Below, piece by piece: positions 14,401 through 26,900 of a DNA stretch of 64,000 nucleotides. Origin of the DNA: Colius striatus (Eukaryota; Chordata; Aves; Coliiformes; Coliidae). The position numbers and the translations under genes are program-made. Numbering within the stretch: position 1 is the first letter of the stretch; the number at the start of each line of letters is the position of its first letter. Below the pieces are notes generated by a model. The model was not told where the DNA came from, ran no database searches, and saw only the letters and a program-made list of their open reading frames with translations. The stretch lies in contig NC_084764.1 in the NCBI RefSeq assembly GCF_028858725.1, forward strand, positions 20,635,501-20,699,500, read 5' to 3'.

Positions 14401-14990
14401 CTGCAACTCAGAAGGAATGAGAAGATACTATTAAATGTACTGGTGGCTTGCCATGTAACCTCCCCTTTTTTAACTCCTGCCAGCTGCTTTTCTTTTAAAG
14501 AGGTGTTTTGCAAAACACCATTTGTTTTTGTTCTAGATATCCTAGCAATAAAATCCTTCAAGGAAATACTGCATATAGCATTGTTCTTGCACTCTTCCAG
14601 TGTTTGAAGGACCCCTTGGAATGAGCATGCAGCAGGAGACAGGAGAAAGGAAGCAGGAAGAATCAATATGAGAAAAATCAAGGAGACACGATCAAGCATG
14701 AATCATTTTGGTCTTTCGGTTGAACACAAAGCAAGATCAGATTTCACATCCTTCCTCGACAGGGCTGGCATTTTCACACACGTGGCAAACCCATTGGCAT
14801 GGAGGTGGCCTGATTTCATGGTTGTTAAGGGGCCACTGGCACATATTGAAGCCCTCGTTTTAGGTTAGGGGGTTTAGCTGTATGGGGGGTGGGGTGGATG
14901 TTCCAGTGCTTGGTTGGTTTTTTTAAGAAAATCGCAGGTCAGAAGAACATTCTATTGTGCTTAGAAGGAAATAACCTTCAGACAGGCGGG
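8431..14990. other. Non-coding stretch between microsatellite and CpG island
   Basis: There is no supported gene. It holds an A/GA-rich low-complexity run (11,200-11,246), the palindrome pair near 11,720-11,850, and a short GA repeat with an A-rich stretch (13,207-13,262). The 166-residue frame at 13,751-14,251 overlaps others on both strands and has no homology that I recognise. Confidence 0.55.
11721..11850. repeat. Two neighbouring palindromes
   Basis: GGTCCATCAGTG (11,722-11,733) and its exact reverse complement CACTGATGGACC (11,761-11,772) form a 12-bp stem. About 55 bp further on, ACATTGCT (11,827-11,834) and AGCAATGT (11,840-11,847) form a second stem with a 5-nt loop. Both have partly matching extensions. 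This may be a decayed short DNA transposon or an ancient conserved palindromic repeat; the family was not recognised. Confidence 0.5.
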
Positions 14991-14999
14991 CGGTTTTAG

Positions 15000-15700
15000 C
15001 AGATACCCGCCCAACGGGGAGCGGTGGCCGGACGCACTAGGGGGCCCCTAGCCCCAGAGTCGCCGCCGCCAGGTGCTTCTGCCCCAGCGCGCTCCGGGGC
15101 GCGGCGGCGCTGAGAGGAGGAGGAGAAGAAGGAGGAGGAAGAGGAGGAAGTCCCTTGACGTGCGGGAGCGCTTCAGCTGCTGTCCGCCCCGCGGGGACTC
15201 CCCGGTCGGCCGCCGCCCGCGGCGATGGGCCGGAGGTGGCTCAGCAGCCGGGTCTGGCGGGGCGGGGGCACTCAAGGCCTTGCTTTTGGGAGCTGGGACG
15301 GATGGGGGGCGGGGGGATTTCAACACAGCCACAGGTTGAGAAATACGCTCGATCCCTGCTGCTTTGCAGCGGGTAGGCTGGAGAAGGGGAGGCAGCGCCG
15401 ACTCCCCCGCTGTCGCCACAGCAGTCCTGACCGCAGCCTCCCCACCCCGCTCCGCACCGACAGTCCCCACCCCCGGGATCCGCGTGTGCCTCCGGGACGG
15501 GGGAAGGACGGGGGAGAGGGGCGATCCCCACCCGTTGCCCAGGGCGTAGGCTGCGCGTTGGGCCGTTGCGATGTGACCGGCCGGGGAGTCTCTCCGGCCC
15601 CCGAAAAGAGGCGAAGCCCAACTACCCGCGGCGCAGCCGTGCGCACGGAAAACGGGCCTGTCAGCCGCCGTGACGGCAAGCGCCGGAGCTTTAGTTCCTC
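15000..15700. promoter_or_regulatory. CpG island 14 kb downstream of FOXA1
   Basis: An isolated GC- and CpG-rich island with overlapping frames on both strands, a purine-rich GAGGAG stretch (15,113-15,150) and sharp borders. It could be the promoter of an unannotated non-coding transcript or a Polycomb-type element of the FOXA1 domain. No core promoter motif is clear. An (AAAAAC)n low-complexity run follows at 15,750-15,790. Confidence 0.55.
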
Positions 15701-15790
15701 ATGTGATCATCGTGAGATGTGACTATGTTTAGTAACCGATGTTATTTTGGAAAAAAAAAACAAAAACAAAAACAAAAACAAAGAAAAACC

Positions 15791-16694
15791 CAACCAACCG
15801 AAAGGAATCCACCTAGATCTTTAATTTTCTAAGCACCTGCCCCGCTCCCGCCGGCTCCCGCGCCGGGCATGTGCCAAACCGCAAAGCCTATCGAGCACAG
15901 GTCCTTGCAGCTGAGGAGAGCCCCAGCCTGCACCCTCAGTAAATTAAAGAGCTCTGTGTCTTCCTATAGTTGTATATTGACTATTTTAGTAGGGTTTTGG
16001 CTGGGGTTTGAAGCTCAATATTGAAAGGTATTATTGATACTTCCAGAGAAAAATTGAGAAGCAGATATTTATTTTTTTTAAGTATAGTGACAGTTGATGT
16101 TTTCTCTGTGGTTTTTTCTTCTTTTTAAGATTGCTGGCTTGGGACCATGACTGTTGTACTTCACGACTTCATTGACACATGCTGTGTACTTGATGCAGAC
16201 CAAAGGATCTGACTGTTAAGAAGCATTTGATACAAAAGACATATATTGATAATTTGTTCTTAGATTGCCCTGTTGCAAACAATCCCCCTGGTTCAGTATA
16301 GTGACTTTCTTTCCTCTGAAATTACAAATTTGAAAAGGAACAATTCCTTTTCATGCATGTCTTTTCTGATTGATATACACATATTGTAGCTTTTGTCCTA
16401 TTCTAACATTTCTAGCATGGAGACAATATTTACAATAGAAACACATTAATTCCTTGGAAAATATACTAATTTATATTGAAATCTTGCATGTTATGAGAAA
16501 GATATCTACCAGTACAGTAGACAGAAATGTTCTCATTTCTCAGATGGAGATGTATTTGCCAAAAAGTTCAGAATCATCATGTGAAGAACTCCTGTTGGAC
16601 AATGTGTGAAAAATAATGTATCCTTTCTTTGTTTTTGGTGAAAGACACATATTTGTAGCATCAAGATGAGCTGGAAACACATATAGTTCTTAGG
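15791..16694. other. Non-coding stretch between CpG island and CR1
   Basis: Mostly AT-rich; nothing recognised. Confidence 0.5.
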
Positions 16695-17985
16695 GCAAGA
16701 AGGACAACCCAGGAAACTACAGGCCAGTCAGTCTCACCTCCATCCCTGGAAAGGTGATGGAGCAACTCGTTCTCAGTGTTGTCACTAAACATATGAAGGA
16801 ACAGATGGTTATCAGGGGGAGTCAACATGGACTCACCAAGGGGAAATCCTGTTTAACCAATGTGATAGCCTTCTATTAGGGCATAATCATCTGGCTAGAT
16901 GAGGGGAGAGCAGCAAATGTCATCTACCTTGACTTCAGCAAGGCTTTTGACACTGTCTCCCATAACATCCTCATCACAAAGCTCAGGCAGTGTGGCTTGG
17001 ATGAGTGGACAGTGAGGTGGATCGAGAGCTGGCTGAATGACAGAGCCCAGAGGGTGGTGATTAATAGCACAGAGTCGAGTTGGAGACCTGTGGCCACTGG
17101 GATTCCACGGGAATCAGTCCTGGGGCCAGTCTTGTTCAACATCTTCATCAACCACCTGGATGAGGGGACAGAGTGTACCCTCAGCAAGTTCCCTGATGAC
17201 ACCAAACTGGGAGGACTGGCTGATTCCCCAGAAGGCTGTGCTGCCATTCAGTGGGATCTCAACAGGCTTGAAAGTTGGGCAGAGAGGAAACTCATGAGGT
17301 TCCACAAGGACAAGTGCAGAGTCCTGCATCTGGGAAGGAACAATCCATTGCACCAATACAGGCTGGGGATCGACCTGCTGACCTGCTGAAGAGCAGCTCT
17401 GCAGAGAGAGACCTGTGAGTCCTGGTTGATAATAAACTAAATATGAGCCAGCAATGTGCCCTCATGGCCAAGAAGGCCAATGGCATTCTGGGATGCATCA
17501 AGAAGAGTGTGTCTAGCAGGTCAAGGGAGGTTCTGCTCCCCCTCTATTCTGTCCTGGTGAGACCTCATCAGGAGTCCTGTGTCCAGTTCTGGGTTCCCCA
17601 ATTCAAGAGTGATGGGGAACTTCTGGAGAACACAGGGCCACCAAGATGATCAAAGGACTGGAACATCTTTCTTATGAGGAAAGACTGTGGGAACTGGGCT
17701 GTTTAGTCTGGAGTAGAGGAGACTGATGGGGGATCTCATTAATATTTACAAATATCTAAATGGTGGATGTCAGGAGGTTAGGCCATCACTTTTTTCTGTT
17801 ATATCCAATGACATGACAAGAGCTAATGGAAAGAAGCTGGAGCACAAAAAAATCCATTTAAACATAAGGAAAAACTATTTTACTGTTCAGCAGAGGTAGC
17901 CCTGACACTAGCTGCCCAGGAAGGGTGCAGATTCTCTTCTGGAAATCTTCAAAACCCACCTGGATGTGTTCCTGTGTGACCTGAT
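16695..17985 (+). mobile_element. CR1 LINE, 5'-truncated, main part with reverse-transcriptase remnant
   Basis: CR1 is the dominant non-LTR retrotransposon of birds. The segment contains a decayed piece of the ORF2 reverse transcriptase, readable as [47 protein letters not shown] and [10 protein letters not shown]. The catalytic motif reads FPDD (17,189-17,200) in place of the usual FADD, and in-frame stops occur near 16,875 and 17,387, so the copy is dead. The 5' end is missing: only about 1.4 kb of a roughly 4.5-kb element remains. The element continues beyond the LTR insertion at 18,459. Confidence 0.93.
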
Positions 17986-18453
17986 TGTTGCAAAGTTTTC
18001 TCAACTCTTAACCTAGGATCCAGCTCTCAGCTGGGTGGGAAGAAATCAGTCCTACTCCGTGTGAGTGATAGCAGAAAATCGTCACTTTATTGAAAGCAGG
18101 CTCTAACTTATATACACTGCAGGCTTCAAGCTATCTCAGCAACAGCAACTGATAGGTTACATTTTCATGTTCATCCTACTTGCGGTTTCTGCAATAAGCA
18201 AGCTCCCTTATTTTTCACATCTTTTTTTTTTTCCTTGAAGTTGTCTACCACCTTTAGCCAAGAACAGTCTGACCTTGAGGGAATAGAAAGCAGCCTCCTG
18301 TCTACATGACAGAAAATGGTTTAACCATGGCTCTGACTCTGGTCTTGATTGTGCACCAAATCCATATAAGTAGAGCCCAGGCTGCCTTGCCCCAAAGGGT
18401 CTAGCATTATACCCCAGGATCCCTGTCCATTCTCCCTCATTTTTTCTCCACTT
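17986..18453 (-). mobile_element. Antisense solo LTR (endogenous retrovirus) inserted in the CR1
   Basis: A 468-bp block interrupts the CR1 and is flanked by a perfect 5-bp duplication, CTGAT (17,981-17,985 and 18,454-18,458). Read on the minus strand it has a TATA box (GTATATAAG, 18,107-18,115), then AATAAA (18,086-18,091), and ends GCAACA, as LTRs do. No internal retroviral genes are present, so it is a solo LTR. The minus-strand 5' end reads AAGTGG rather than TG, perhaps through mutation. A 5-bp duplication is compatible with ERVL- or ERV1-type integration. The family was not identified. Confidence 0.75.
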
Positions 18454-18458
18454 CTGAT

Positions 18459-18543
18459 CTAGGAGGACCTGCTTCTGCAGGGGTGTTGGACTAGATGATC
18501 TCTAAAGGTCTCTTCCAATGCCTACCATTCTATGATTCTATGA
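18459..18543 (+). mobile_element. CR1 LINE, 3' end of the same copy
   Basis: This is the 3' tail of the interrupted CR1. It contains GACCTGCTTCTGCAGGGG, the GTTGGACTAGATGATCTCT block and the terminal ATTCTATGATTCTATGA repeat typical of avian CR1. It joins the part ending at 17,985 if the LTR and one copy of CTGAT are removed. Confidence 0.93.
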
Positions 18544-21300
18544 ATTACTATTAAAAATTTTGAGTGACTCATGTAGTTAGATCCAGCAAAGTACTATGCA
18601 TCTCTTAAAGGCATCTAGAATTGCTATTTAATTAGACCTTATTTACTTATTACACTACAGTAGCCCATGAATTGTAATACACTCTATAACAGAGTGAAAC
18701 AATAGTAGCTGTTTTAAAGAGCTGACAACCAAAGATTGGAAACACCTCCAAAAGCCTTCTGCTTTTGCCACTGGGGTATTTCCAGCCTTCATTCATCTTG
18801 AGCATGGCGGAGACCCACGCAGTCTCCCAGTGAGCCTGTGTGTTAAGCACCTGGCTTCTCAGTGCAGCTGTTCCCTTGGGGTGCTTTGAGTCCTGTTGTG
18901 TGTATGTGCTTCTACATGCATGTGCATATGTGTGAAACTGAGTCCCAGTGAGGAGGAAACTCATCAGTAGTTTGGTCTCTCCCAGATTCCTAGAAGTGGC
19001 AGAGAGAAACCCACCAGCTAATCTACACTGCTGATAATGGAGCAGTAGAAACTATCTGCAACCCCGAATCCTCCCAGCCATCGGCATCTTTAAGCACCTC
19101 TTTACCTTGCTTAGCAGTGTTACAAAGATCAGTTCAGCCATCTCAGATGGCTTCCTTCTTAAAGTGACAATCAATAAAAGAATGTATGAAGGAAGAGGAA
19201 ACATCTGTAGATTGATTACATTCAGCAGAGGATTGCTATGCATCTCTTGCCTGTGTCTCCTATCCATCTCGATTCTTAAGTGGGTTTGACCTAGTGACTC
19301 AATCACACAAGTATGCAAAAGGTTTTTGCTGCATCAAGTTGAATGTCCCTCATTTTTACTTAGTTTTTTGAGACGATCATGGCCTGAGAGAACCATTCCC
19401 ACCTTTGCTGTTGTCAAAGGGTACCAGTAGCTAGGAGGTAAAGTAGCTGGGCTGAGGCTGCCCATAGTTCCCTCCACAGCACACACCCCCCACCAAGGGC
19501 AGAAGTGGGAGCTCACAAGCACAGCCCCCTAAACCCCCCAGCTCAAGGCCACCTGCCACATAAAATGATCAGGCTGGTTTTGGAATGGGATTATGTCAGT
19601 TCAGAGTTCAGAATTCTTTTGTGTCTGGGTTTGTTTCCAAAGCTGAAACTATTCATCATTCACTGCATGTGTACAGATTGTTCCCTCTACTGAAGCACCC
19701 ATGGACACTCATGAAGGTGTGTGTTTCTTGTTCACCTGTTGCCTCATGGAAGTGAGGGACAAGGGTCAGCCCACCATGATGCTCTACCAGTACCCATCCA
19801 CTGGAGAAGGTGGGTCTCCAACCTAAACCTAGTTGGTTTTTTACAACTTCTACCCAAATCTGTGATATGCCAGTGATTGCAGAGAAAAAAAAAAAATCAG
19901 TGAGCAGTGTAAATCAAAGCGATACTTTTAAATATAATTGTCTTTCTACCAGTTTCACTGGTAATACTGAATGCTAAAAATTAAATACAGAACTACTTTT
20001 GACCTCTGCCTGCTAAATCTTTTTTTTTTTTTTTTTTATGATTTCTATTTAATTTGGAGAATCTCTTGTGTTTGTTTTTACTTTGTATTGCACAGCATTA
20101 CATACAACTTTTGGCCCTGGAAGGTATGAAGAGTGGGAAACCCTGGACAGATTTAAACCAGAGAGAAATGCAGGCTAACTAATGTCCAACTGGCCCAGTG
20201 AGCTGGAGATGGTGTCATGTCCTGCTTTTACTAGAAAGAAATCTGGCGTGAAAGCAGGATCTTTGTTGCCTAGGAATTAAGTTGTTGCTACTGCTTATTC
20301 CTTACCTGAACTCCTAATCCTCTGTTTGTGCTATGGTACAAAACAAATTATTTCTCACAGACCAAAGGACTCCCTTGTAACAATTAAAGTCTATTGTGTA
20401 AAAGTATAAATGGCACATTGATCGTTAAGGTAAGCTGACTTGTAAAAAGTAATTCTTGGACATGAAGTATGTGGTCATTTAACATATTCTTTGGAGAAAT
20501 CATTATGCACGGAGAGGCAAACTGCAGACAGTAAAACGCTTAGTTAGTCAGTTACCATGTCTGCTTGGTCTGAATAGACCCCAACAGAAACAGCGTGAGG
20601 TTTGCTCCTGCTTCTGTAGAAGATAAGAGTATTTTGCTTCTGCTTTTGCAGCAAACAACCACCTTATTCTAGATTTTTAAAACCTCTTAAAGAAATAAGA
20701 AGCAGCCTCCCTTCGAATAAAAATAAGTAAACCCCCAAGACACTTCACGAAGTGGGAAATATCCTGAAAACCTTGAACCTTGGACTCTAGTGAGGTCAGT
20801 GCAATCTTGGTCTATGCTCATTAGGAAAAGAAAAAAAAACCCAAAACCCTATCCCCTGCTCAGGGAGTATTTAAAAAGAGGAGTGCAGATCCAAATAAAC
20901 CAGTCCTGTCAAGGCCAGCTTGTCTGTAAGAAGGAAAGTGACCAGGTCAGCATTATTGCACATGAGAAAACCTCTACGGGGACTGAAAGAGGTGGCCTCT
21001 TCTCCCATGTACCCCTTTGGTCAACACGTGCCTTGTTGGGGCAGACCTCCCATAAAGGGTAATGGGATTTCTTATTCCCAGAGAGAAATCCTCAGCTGGC
21101 CAGTTAATGGTTCCCGGTTTGTCGTTCAGAGTGGAGTGGGAGCACTCCCCGGAGTACAGTTTGATTGTTGGGAAGTGGGATGTCCTCCTGCTCCCTATCA
21201 GAACAGTCAAGAGGTGACAGATACGCTTTGCTGGGCCCCTTCCGTGTAAGTGACAACGCCTAAAAGACATTGCCTCGGAAAAACACTTCTGAAGACACCA
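18544..21300. other. Non-coding stretch right of the CR1
   Basis: Only short frames without coding character, plus a T-run of about 20 near 20,018-20,037. No gene or repeat family was recognised. Confidence 0.5.
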
Positions 21301-21784
21301 TTTGCGAAGTGTGGCAAACAGCCCGAGTGCGAGACTGGCGCTCTGCGCCACCGTAAGCTGGTCCTGGCTCTCCCCCCGCGGCCCTCCGCGCCGGCATAAA
21401 CTCTGACGGGGCCCCTGCAGTGGGTGCGGGGAAGTTTGCAAACACAAGTGGCTTGTGTGGTGAGATGCTGTGTCTGTGTGCCAGTACGCAGGGACACGAG
21501 AGACACGGAGGTTTACAGCTCTAGCCTATCACCCATCTTGCCCCCGCCCCATGTGCCCGAGGACACACGTGTAATACCCACCCACATAGTGCCCTGTAAC
21601 CTCCCTGCTATGTGCAACGACTCTAACTGCTCATCACTGCATTTTGCTTGGCTTTGAAAATTAGCCTGTTTGGATAACACCCGATAGGAAACATTTACGC
21701 TGAAAGTCAAACAGGCAAATATTTTAATCTCTCATATTAACACAACGGTTTTCCAATCGGTTGATTTTTTTTTCCCCTGCTCGA

Positions 21785-21868
21785 TTATTTATTTATTTAT
21801 GTGCGCGTTATTCATTCATTCGCTCCGTTCATTCATTCATTCATTCGCTCCGTCATTCATTCATTCCT
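21785..21868. repeat. ATTT / ATTC tetranucleotide repeats
   Basis: A short (ATTT) run is followed by interrupted (ATTC) runs separated by GCTCCGT. It marks the left edge of a CpG-rich block. Confidence 0.85.
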
Positions 21869-22511
21869 CCGTCTCTCGACCTTCGCCTCCGAGCCCGCGC
21901 TGTCCTGGGCTGCGCCGGCTGCCGCGGGAGGTGGGACACGCGCTGGGGTTTGTTTGGTCGCCCCTTGCCCTGGAAGATGTCTGAGGGTGATGGCGCTGAG
22001 ACATCTTCCCACTCCCGGTCTCAGCTTAGGCTGAGTATTCCTGCGGTCCCAGGAGGTGGCAGGGAGGGGGGCGTTGGCGGGGAGGGGGGAGCTGTATGCC
22101 TTCTTGGCCGCTCTGTGCTGGCGGATGGTAGCCTTCGCCGCTGTACCTCCACGAAGTCAGCATGAGCCGGCCGGGACCGCAGGTGCTGCGACTGCACCCT
22201 GTCACGAGCCGCTGTCACAAGGCGGACAGGTCCCCCCGCCTGCAGCCCGGATGACACAGGAACGGGCGCCGGGCTGATCTGGGGCAGGTAGCGGAGCGGC
22301 GGGGTACACCGGCCCGAGGCCGTCCCGGGGAGGGAAACATTAAGAACCTCCAAGCCGGCCAGTGCCGACTCGGCCGGCGGAAGGAGGAATGCACAGTCGG
22401 ACCACCAACGCGCCTTGAGCCGTACAATGTGCCACTTAATACATTTATGTAATTTAAACTTCTTGGGACTCCCTCCTTCCAAGCCGATTTTCGATATAGG
22501 TGTTTTCTCAT

Positions 22512-22526
22512 CCCCCCCCCCCCCCC
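22512..22526. repeat. C15 homopolymer
   Basis: Fifteen consecutive C residues downstream of FOXA1. Such runs are prone to length errors in sequencing. Confidence 0.9.
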
Positions 22527-23639
22527 TTTTCCCTTTGAAATGCTCCCACTCCCCTCACCCCCCTGCTCCCTTTCTTCTGAGCCCTGCTCTCTAATTCTAG
22601 ATGAGTATTACTTTGCTCTTTTCGTTGGCCAAGCACAATTGTGTTATTGGAGATAATGAATTCAATCCCCATCAAAGAGTATTAGGAGCGCCTTGGCCCT
22701 GTAGTGCCTTTTTTCAAACCGGGAATGAAAGGCAGAGAGAAAATTCTCTGGGTAGGCTCCGCGATGGCCGCTTTTGAAGTGAAGGGAGGCGGGCATTGTT
22801 GTTCACATTTTTGTCCATACGGCTGAAGAAAGACCGGCGGCTTTTGATGAGAAGATGAGAACCGCCTCGTAAGTTGAGCAACAAGTTGGATGGCGAAGCC
22901 TTACCGCTGCCTACTGCCTGTGGATAACATATGTCCCGCATTAATAGGGGCTCAAGTGAACAATTGCGGAGGAGGGGGGACGGAACGGGGACGGGACTCG
23001 GGGGGAGCTCTGCTCAGCACCGGCCAGCGGCTCTTTTTTTCCCCTTTCTCTGGACACCGAAGCCCCGATGGGATGTTTTTAAGGGACACTCGAGGAGATG
23101 CGCCGTGGCTCTTGTGCTGCTCGTGTGTCTGTGGGGCCGAGCTGAGGGGTCGTGGTGGGCATCAGCCCCGGGCACCCAAGGCGGGAAGGAGGCGGGGGCG
23201 ACAGGGGGACCCCAGTGGGGTCAACTCTGCTCACAGTCTCTGCTAGTTTAGCCAGGGCTCCTAGAGGCCGGGGCGTGATATTAGATTTGCTGCCATGTAC
23301 TTGAAGGCGAGGGCATCGTTGTTTTCCATATAGGTGTATTTCTGTATTATTGCGTTTTTCCACTAAATTTTATGTCAGAGCTTGGTTTTGTTGTCCTTTC
23401 TTTCTTTTTTTTTTTTTCTTTAGTATAATGTAATGTCATACCTGAAGTTTGTCAAGTACTTCCTTGCATAAGCGACCAGGCAAGGAAGGGAAAAACAAAA
23501 ACAAACAAAGAAAAAAAAAACAAGAGGGAAAATGTCTGTCGGTCACATCAGATAACCTTAGAACTAGAAAACTTGTGGCATACATTTGAATAAGTTCAGA
23601 CATGTTCTTATTCCAATCTCCTGCCCCGCAGTTCAAAGA

Positions 23640-23930
23640 TTGCCCGCCCCCGGGGCTTTATTATGCTAAAGAGGTCATTACTGAGAGTCACTATGGAGAG
23701 ATCCCAGTTTGCGGAATGAGGCCCACCTCCTAGTTACCAACATGTTTACATTTTCCGCCGGTCATAACCGGAGGAAATGTGTGTTAGCAACCCGCCGGGC
23801 AGGCTAGGAGAAGAGAAGGAATAAAGGGGGAAATATGTTTCAGCTCCTGCGCAGTAGATTGCAAATGTAGATGATTCATTAGGGAGCACTTAAAGGTATC
23901 GGACACAAAGGCGGGATTTGCCGTAGAAAT
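23640..23930. promoter_or_regulatory. Candidate regulatory block downstream of FOXA1
   Basis: A dense set of recognisable motifs: TTATGCTAAAGAGGTCATTA (an octamer-like word plus an AGGTCA nuclear-receptor half-site), TGTTTAC (a forkhead site), GGTCATAACC and ATGATTCATTAGG. It has mixed composition and lacks repeats. This looks like constrained non-coding DNA, and a FOXA site would allow autoregulation. Motifs are seen; enhancer function is inferred. Confidence 0.35.
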
Positions 23931-26900
23931 GGTTGCTGCGAGAGGGCCAGATCCCGGGCCGGGGGGCTCTGCGCCTCCCTGCCCGGGCTGGCGGAAGCGC
24001 GGCGGGAGCTCGCTGCGGGCCGGCTGGGGCCCGCGTCGGCCTCCGCACCCCTATGTCCTGCGAACGTGCCGTGGGGTGCAATCACGTGGGTCCCACTCTC
24101 AGCGGCGTGGGGCAGCTCCTGGAGCCCTTCCGAAGAGGGTGCCAGCACTGGGACGCATAGGGCACCTCCGCTCACTTCTCACGGCTGGCAGGTGCCCGGT
24201 CCGTGAAGGGAAAGCCCGCACCCCCGTTGATGGGAATGGTTGTTTCACTTCCAAGAGGTGTGTTAACGGGCCCGGTTTCGGAAATAGAAACGTTGTCACT
24301 CGAAACATGTTCCAGCTGGGGAACCCCACTCCAAGTTATTCCCTTCGGGCCCCAGTGAAGGCGAAGGACGGCGCTTGCAATCTTAAAGCTGTGCTAGACG
24401 GCGGGTGGGCAATGCTGCCCGCTGGGAAAGGCTCAGGCCACCGGGGCAGAGCGGGAGATCAGGGCAGGCGGCAGGGCAGCGGCACCCGAGCCCCATGCCC
24501 CCGCTGCCGCGTAGCCCCAGAGACGCTTCAGGGCTCTCCCCGCGGCGGCGCAGGCTGGGGTAATAATAGTAACAACAGTCACTCCCATTCTGCCAGTAGT
24601 TCACACTTGGAATCACAAGCAGGTGTATGAACATTTCACGGAGAAATATTACATGGCCAACAGTAAAACAACAGTAGCAAAATAACAACGAGCTTCCCCT
24701 AAAATCCTCCGCCTGAGCAAAGCCCTTCGAGCAATGCTCCCGCAGTAGAGGCTTCATTCTGGGGAATGGTCCTTTCAATGAATTCAACCGAATGGAGGAT
24801 TTTTGGGGTGAGGGGAAGAGAGGAGATTGCAGTTTTTTTTCCCCTCGTAGATCCAAATTGATCCTACCATGAGACTCCATACGTTTTAAACCCTGATGAC
24901 TGGAGACAAAGTGAGCGCCGGCAGTTTGATCTGTCCAAAGTTCAAAGATCTGAAATCTCAATGAGTTTCTGTTTGAGGTGAAGGAGAGAAACACAAACAT
25001 CGAGGCATGGCTTGGGCCAGAAAAGTTGCACGGCTTGGGAGCGAAATGCGAGTTTATTTACACTAATCTATCCTTAACTGCTACTTTGTCACAATGGGCA
25101 GAATAATTAGTAGAAAATAACCAAAGAGAACAAAGGCGAGTTTTCTTCTTATCACCTCCCTTTTTCTACTCCTCTCTTCCCTCAATTATTTTCTCCCGCT
25201 GAAAAAGACCTTTCGACACTGCAAATCGCAGAAAATATACGGTCTAGTTTTTAGTTATTACTCTGCCTTTGCTGAGAACTCCGAGTTTGCATTAAAGGGG
25301 AAAAAATGACCAATTTTTCAGTACCACTCTTGCTATTTAAATAATAGAACTAACGCATTTATATTTTAGCTATTAACCATTCTCCTATATTTCTAAAATA
25401 ATATTGCAATATGGGAGTTTTGCGAGGACTTATGTGTACATTCCTGACCCCGAACACTGCACACTAGTGTAGTGTGATTTTCGCCTGATTATTGTATTTT
25501 GTGTGTATTTCCACTCGTCTCCCCAGAAACAAATACATATTAATTATATATATGTTAATATATACAATATAGGCATCTATATACCTCCCGAGAGAAATTT
25601 CTATCCTGTGCTTAATATGAGGGTAATTTGCTTCTTCACGAATTAAAATCGTCACGAAAATACACACGAAAAGCATATATTGGTTGAGTGTTTGTTTTAA
25701 AAAGATTTTTTTACAGTAACTAACCACATATATTCACAAATATATGCCTAGATCCCGTTTTATCATAACAGAAAAGAAATAATACGAGGTACATTGTTAT
25801 CCCAATCAAGCATTTTATCTATAATATCGCTGTAAAATTAAAACTGAAACAATTGATCTGTTAAAGGCTAATTGGCTTTGCAGCAAGCGAATTCATTTAT
25901 TTCGGGTTTATTTTGACGGGTCAGTAATCATTCAAGTATTCAATATCCACTCAACATTTCTAAACAATTTTTGAAGCTATGCCAACTGCTGAAGTGGTTT
26001 CTCGCGCGCTTCTTTTACGATTTACTTGTATTTTATTGACACGACTAAGTTTCAGAGGGAAAAAAAAACCAAACCAGGAAATGGTTTTTATCATCTTTCA
26101 GTCATGAACATTTACAATCAATTCCTTCCGATAAATACACGCCCTCCGATCGTTTGCCGATCTACATGTCGATATTGTCCATTTGCACTCAGAAAACAAC
26201 CCGGCAGGTACTTGTGATTTTGTTTCTCCCCCCGCCTCCGATTTGGGAGGATAAAGTGGTTTTTAGTCCATCGACCCTTCCCTGGAGGGAAAGCGCTTCT
26301 GGCGGGTGCTCCGAAGAGGTGCCACATGCGAGGGTCCCTTTCTGCCTCTCTTGCCGGGGGCTGCAGGGCGGACGGACCTCGTGGCAGAGGAAGGCCCCGC
26401 TCCACGGCCCCCGCTGTGGGGGTTGCCCCTGCCCAGCCCTGTGGAGTCGCCTCGACGGCTTCGGCCCTGCAAACGTGTCGGAACCCCGTCCTCTCCCTGA
26501 CGGGATCGTGGCCCTCCTCGCCTCCCAAAACTCGGCATAAATGTTTACAGAGATCCCCTGCCGCCCTGAATTACTCCCCGCTTGTTTTTAATCACGTTAA
26601 ATGAGCCGTTTTCGCTCCCTCGCACGTGGCCGGCCGGAGATAATTGCCGAGTCGGAAAAGGCGAAGTTCCCCTATAAATTGTGGTGACGGCCGGATCCCG
26701 CAGCCGGGAGGATTCTGGTGTGCCAGTGTCCTGGCCGCGGGGCTAAGACACCGCCTCTGAGACGAGTAAACCCCCGCGCCAGCCAGCTCCTTCCCTCCGG
26801 GCACAGAGAGAGCAGTCCGGCTGGAAAGAGATGCTTGTAAACTCCTCTCATATGTATATGGCGGGGAGGGGGAATTCACCCTCTTCCTTCCTATGGAGCC

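Noticed and set aside
16997-17649. Frames at 16,997-17,389 and 17,443-17,649 as host genes
   Set aside because: They are pieces of the dead CR1 reverse transcriptase, identified by the [10 protein letters not shown] and DDTKLGG blocks and the CR1 tail downstream.
23929-24630. 233-residue plus-strand frame downstream of FOXA1
   Set aside because: It sits in a CpG island with overlapping long frames on the other strand, has low-complexity Gly/Arg/Pro content and no recognisable domain or splice context.
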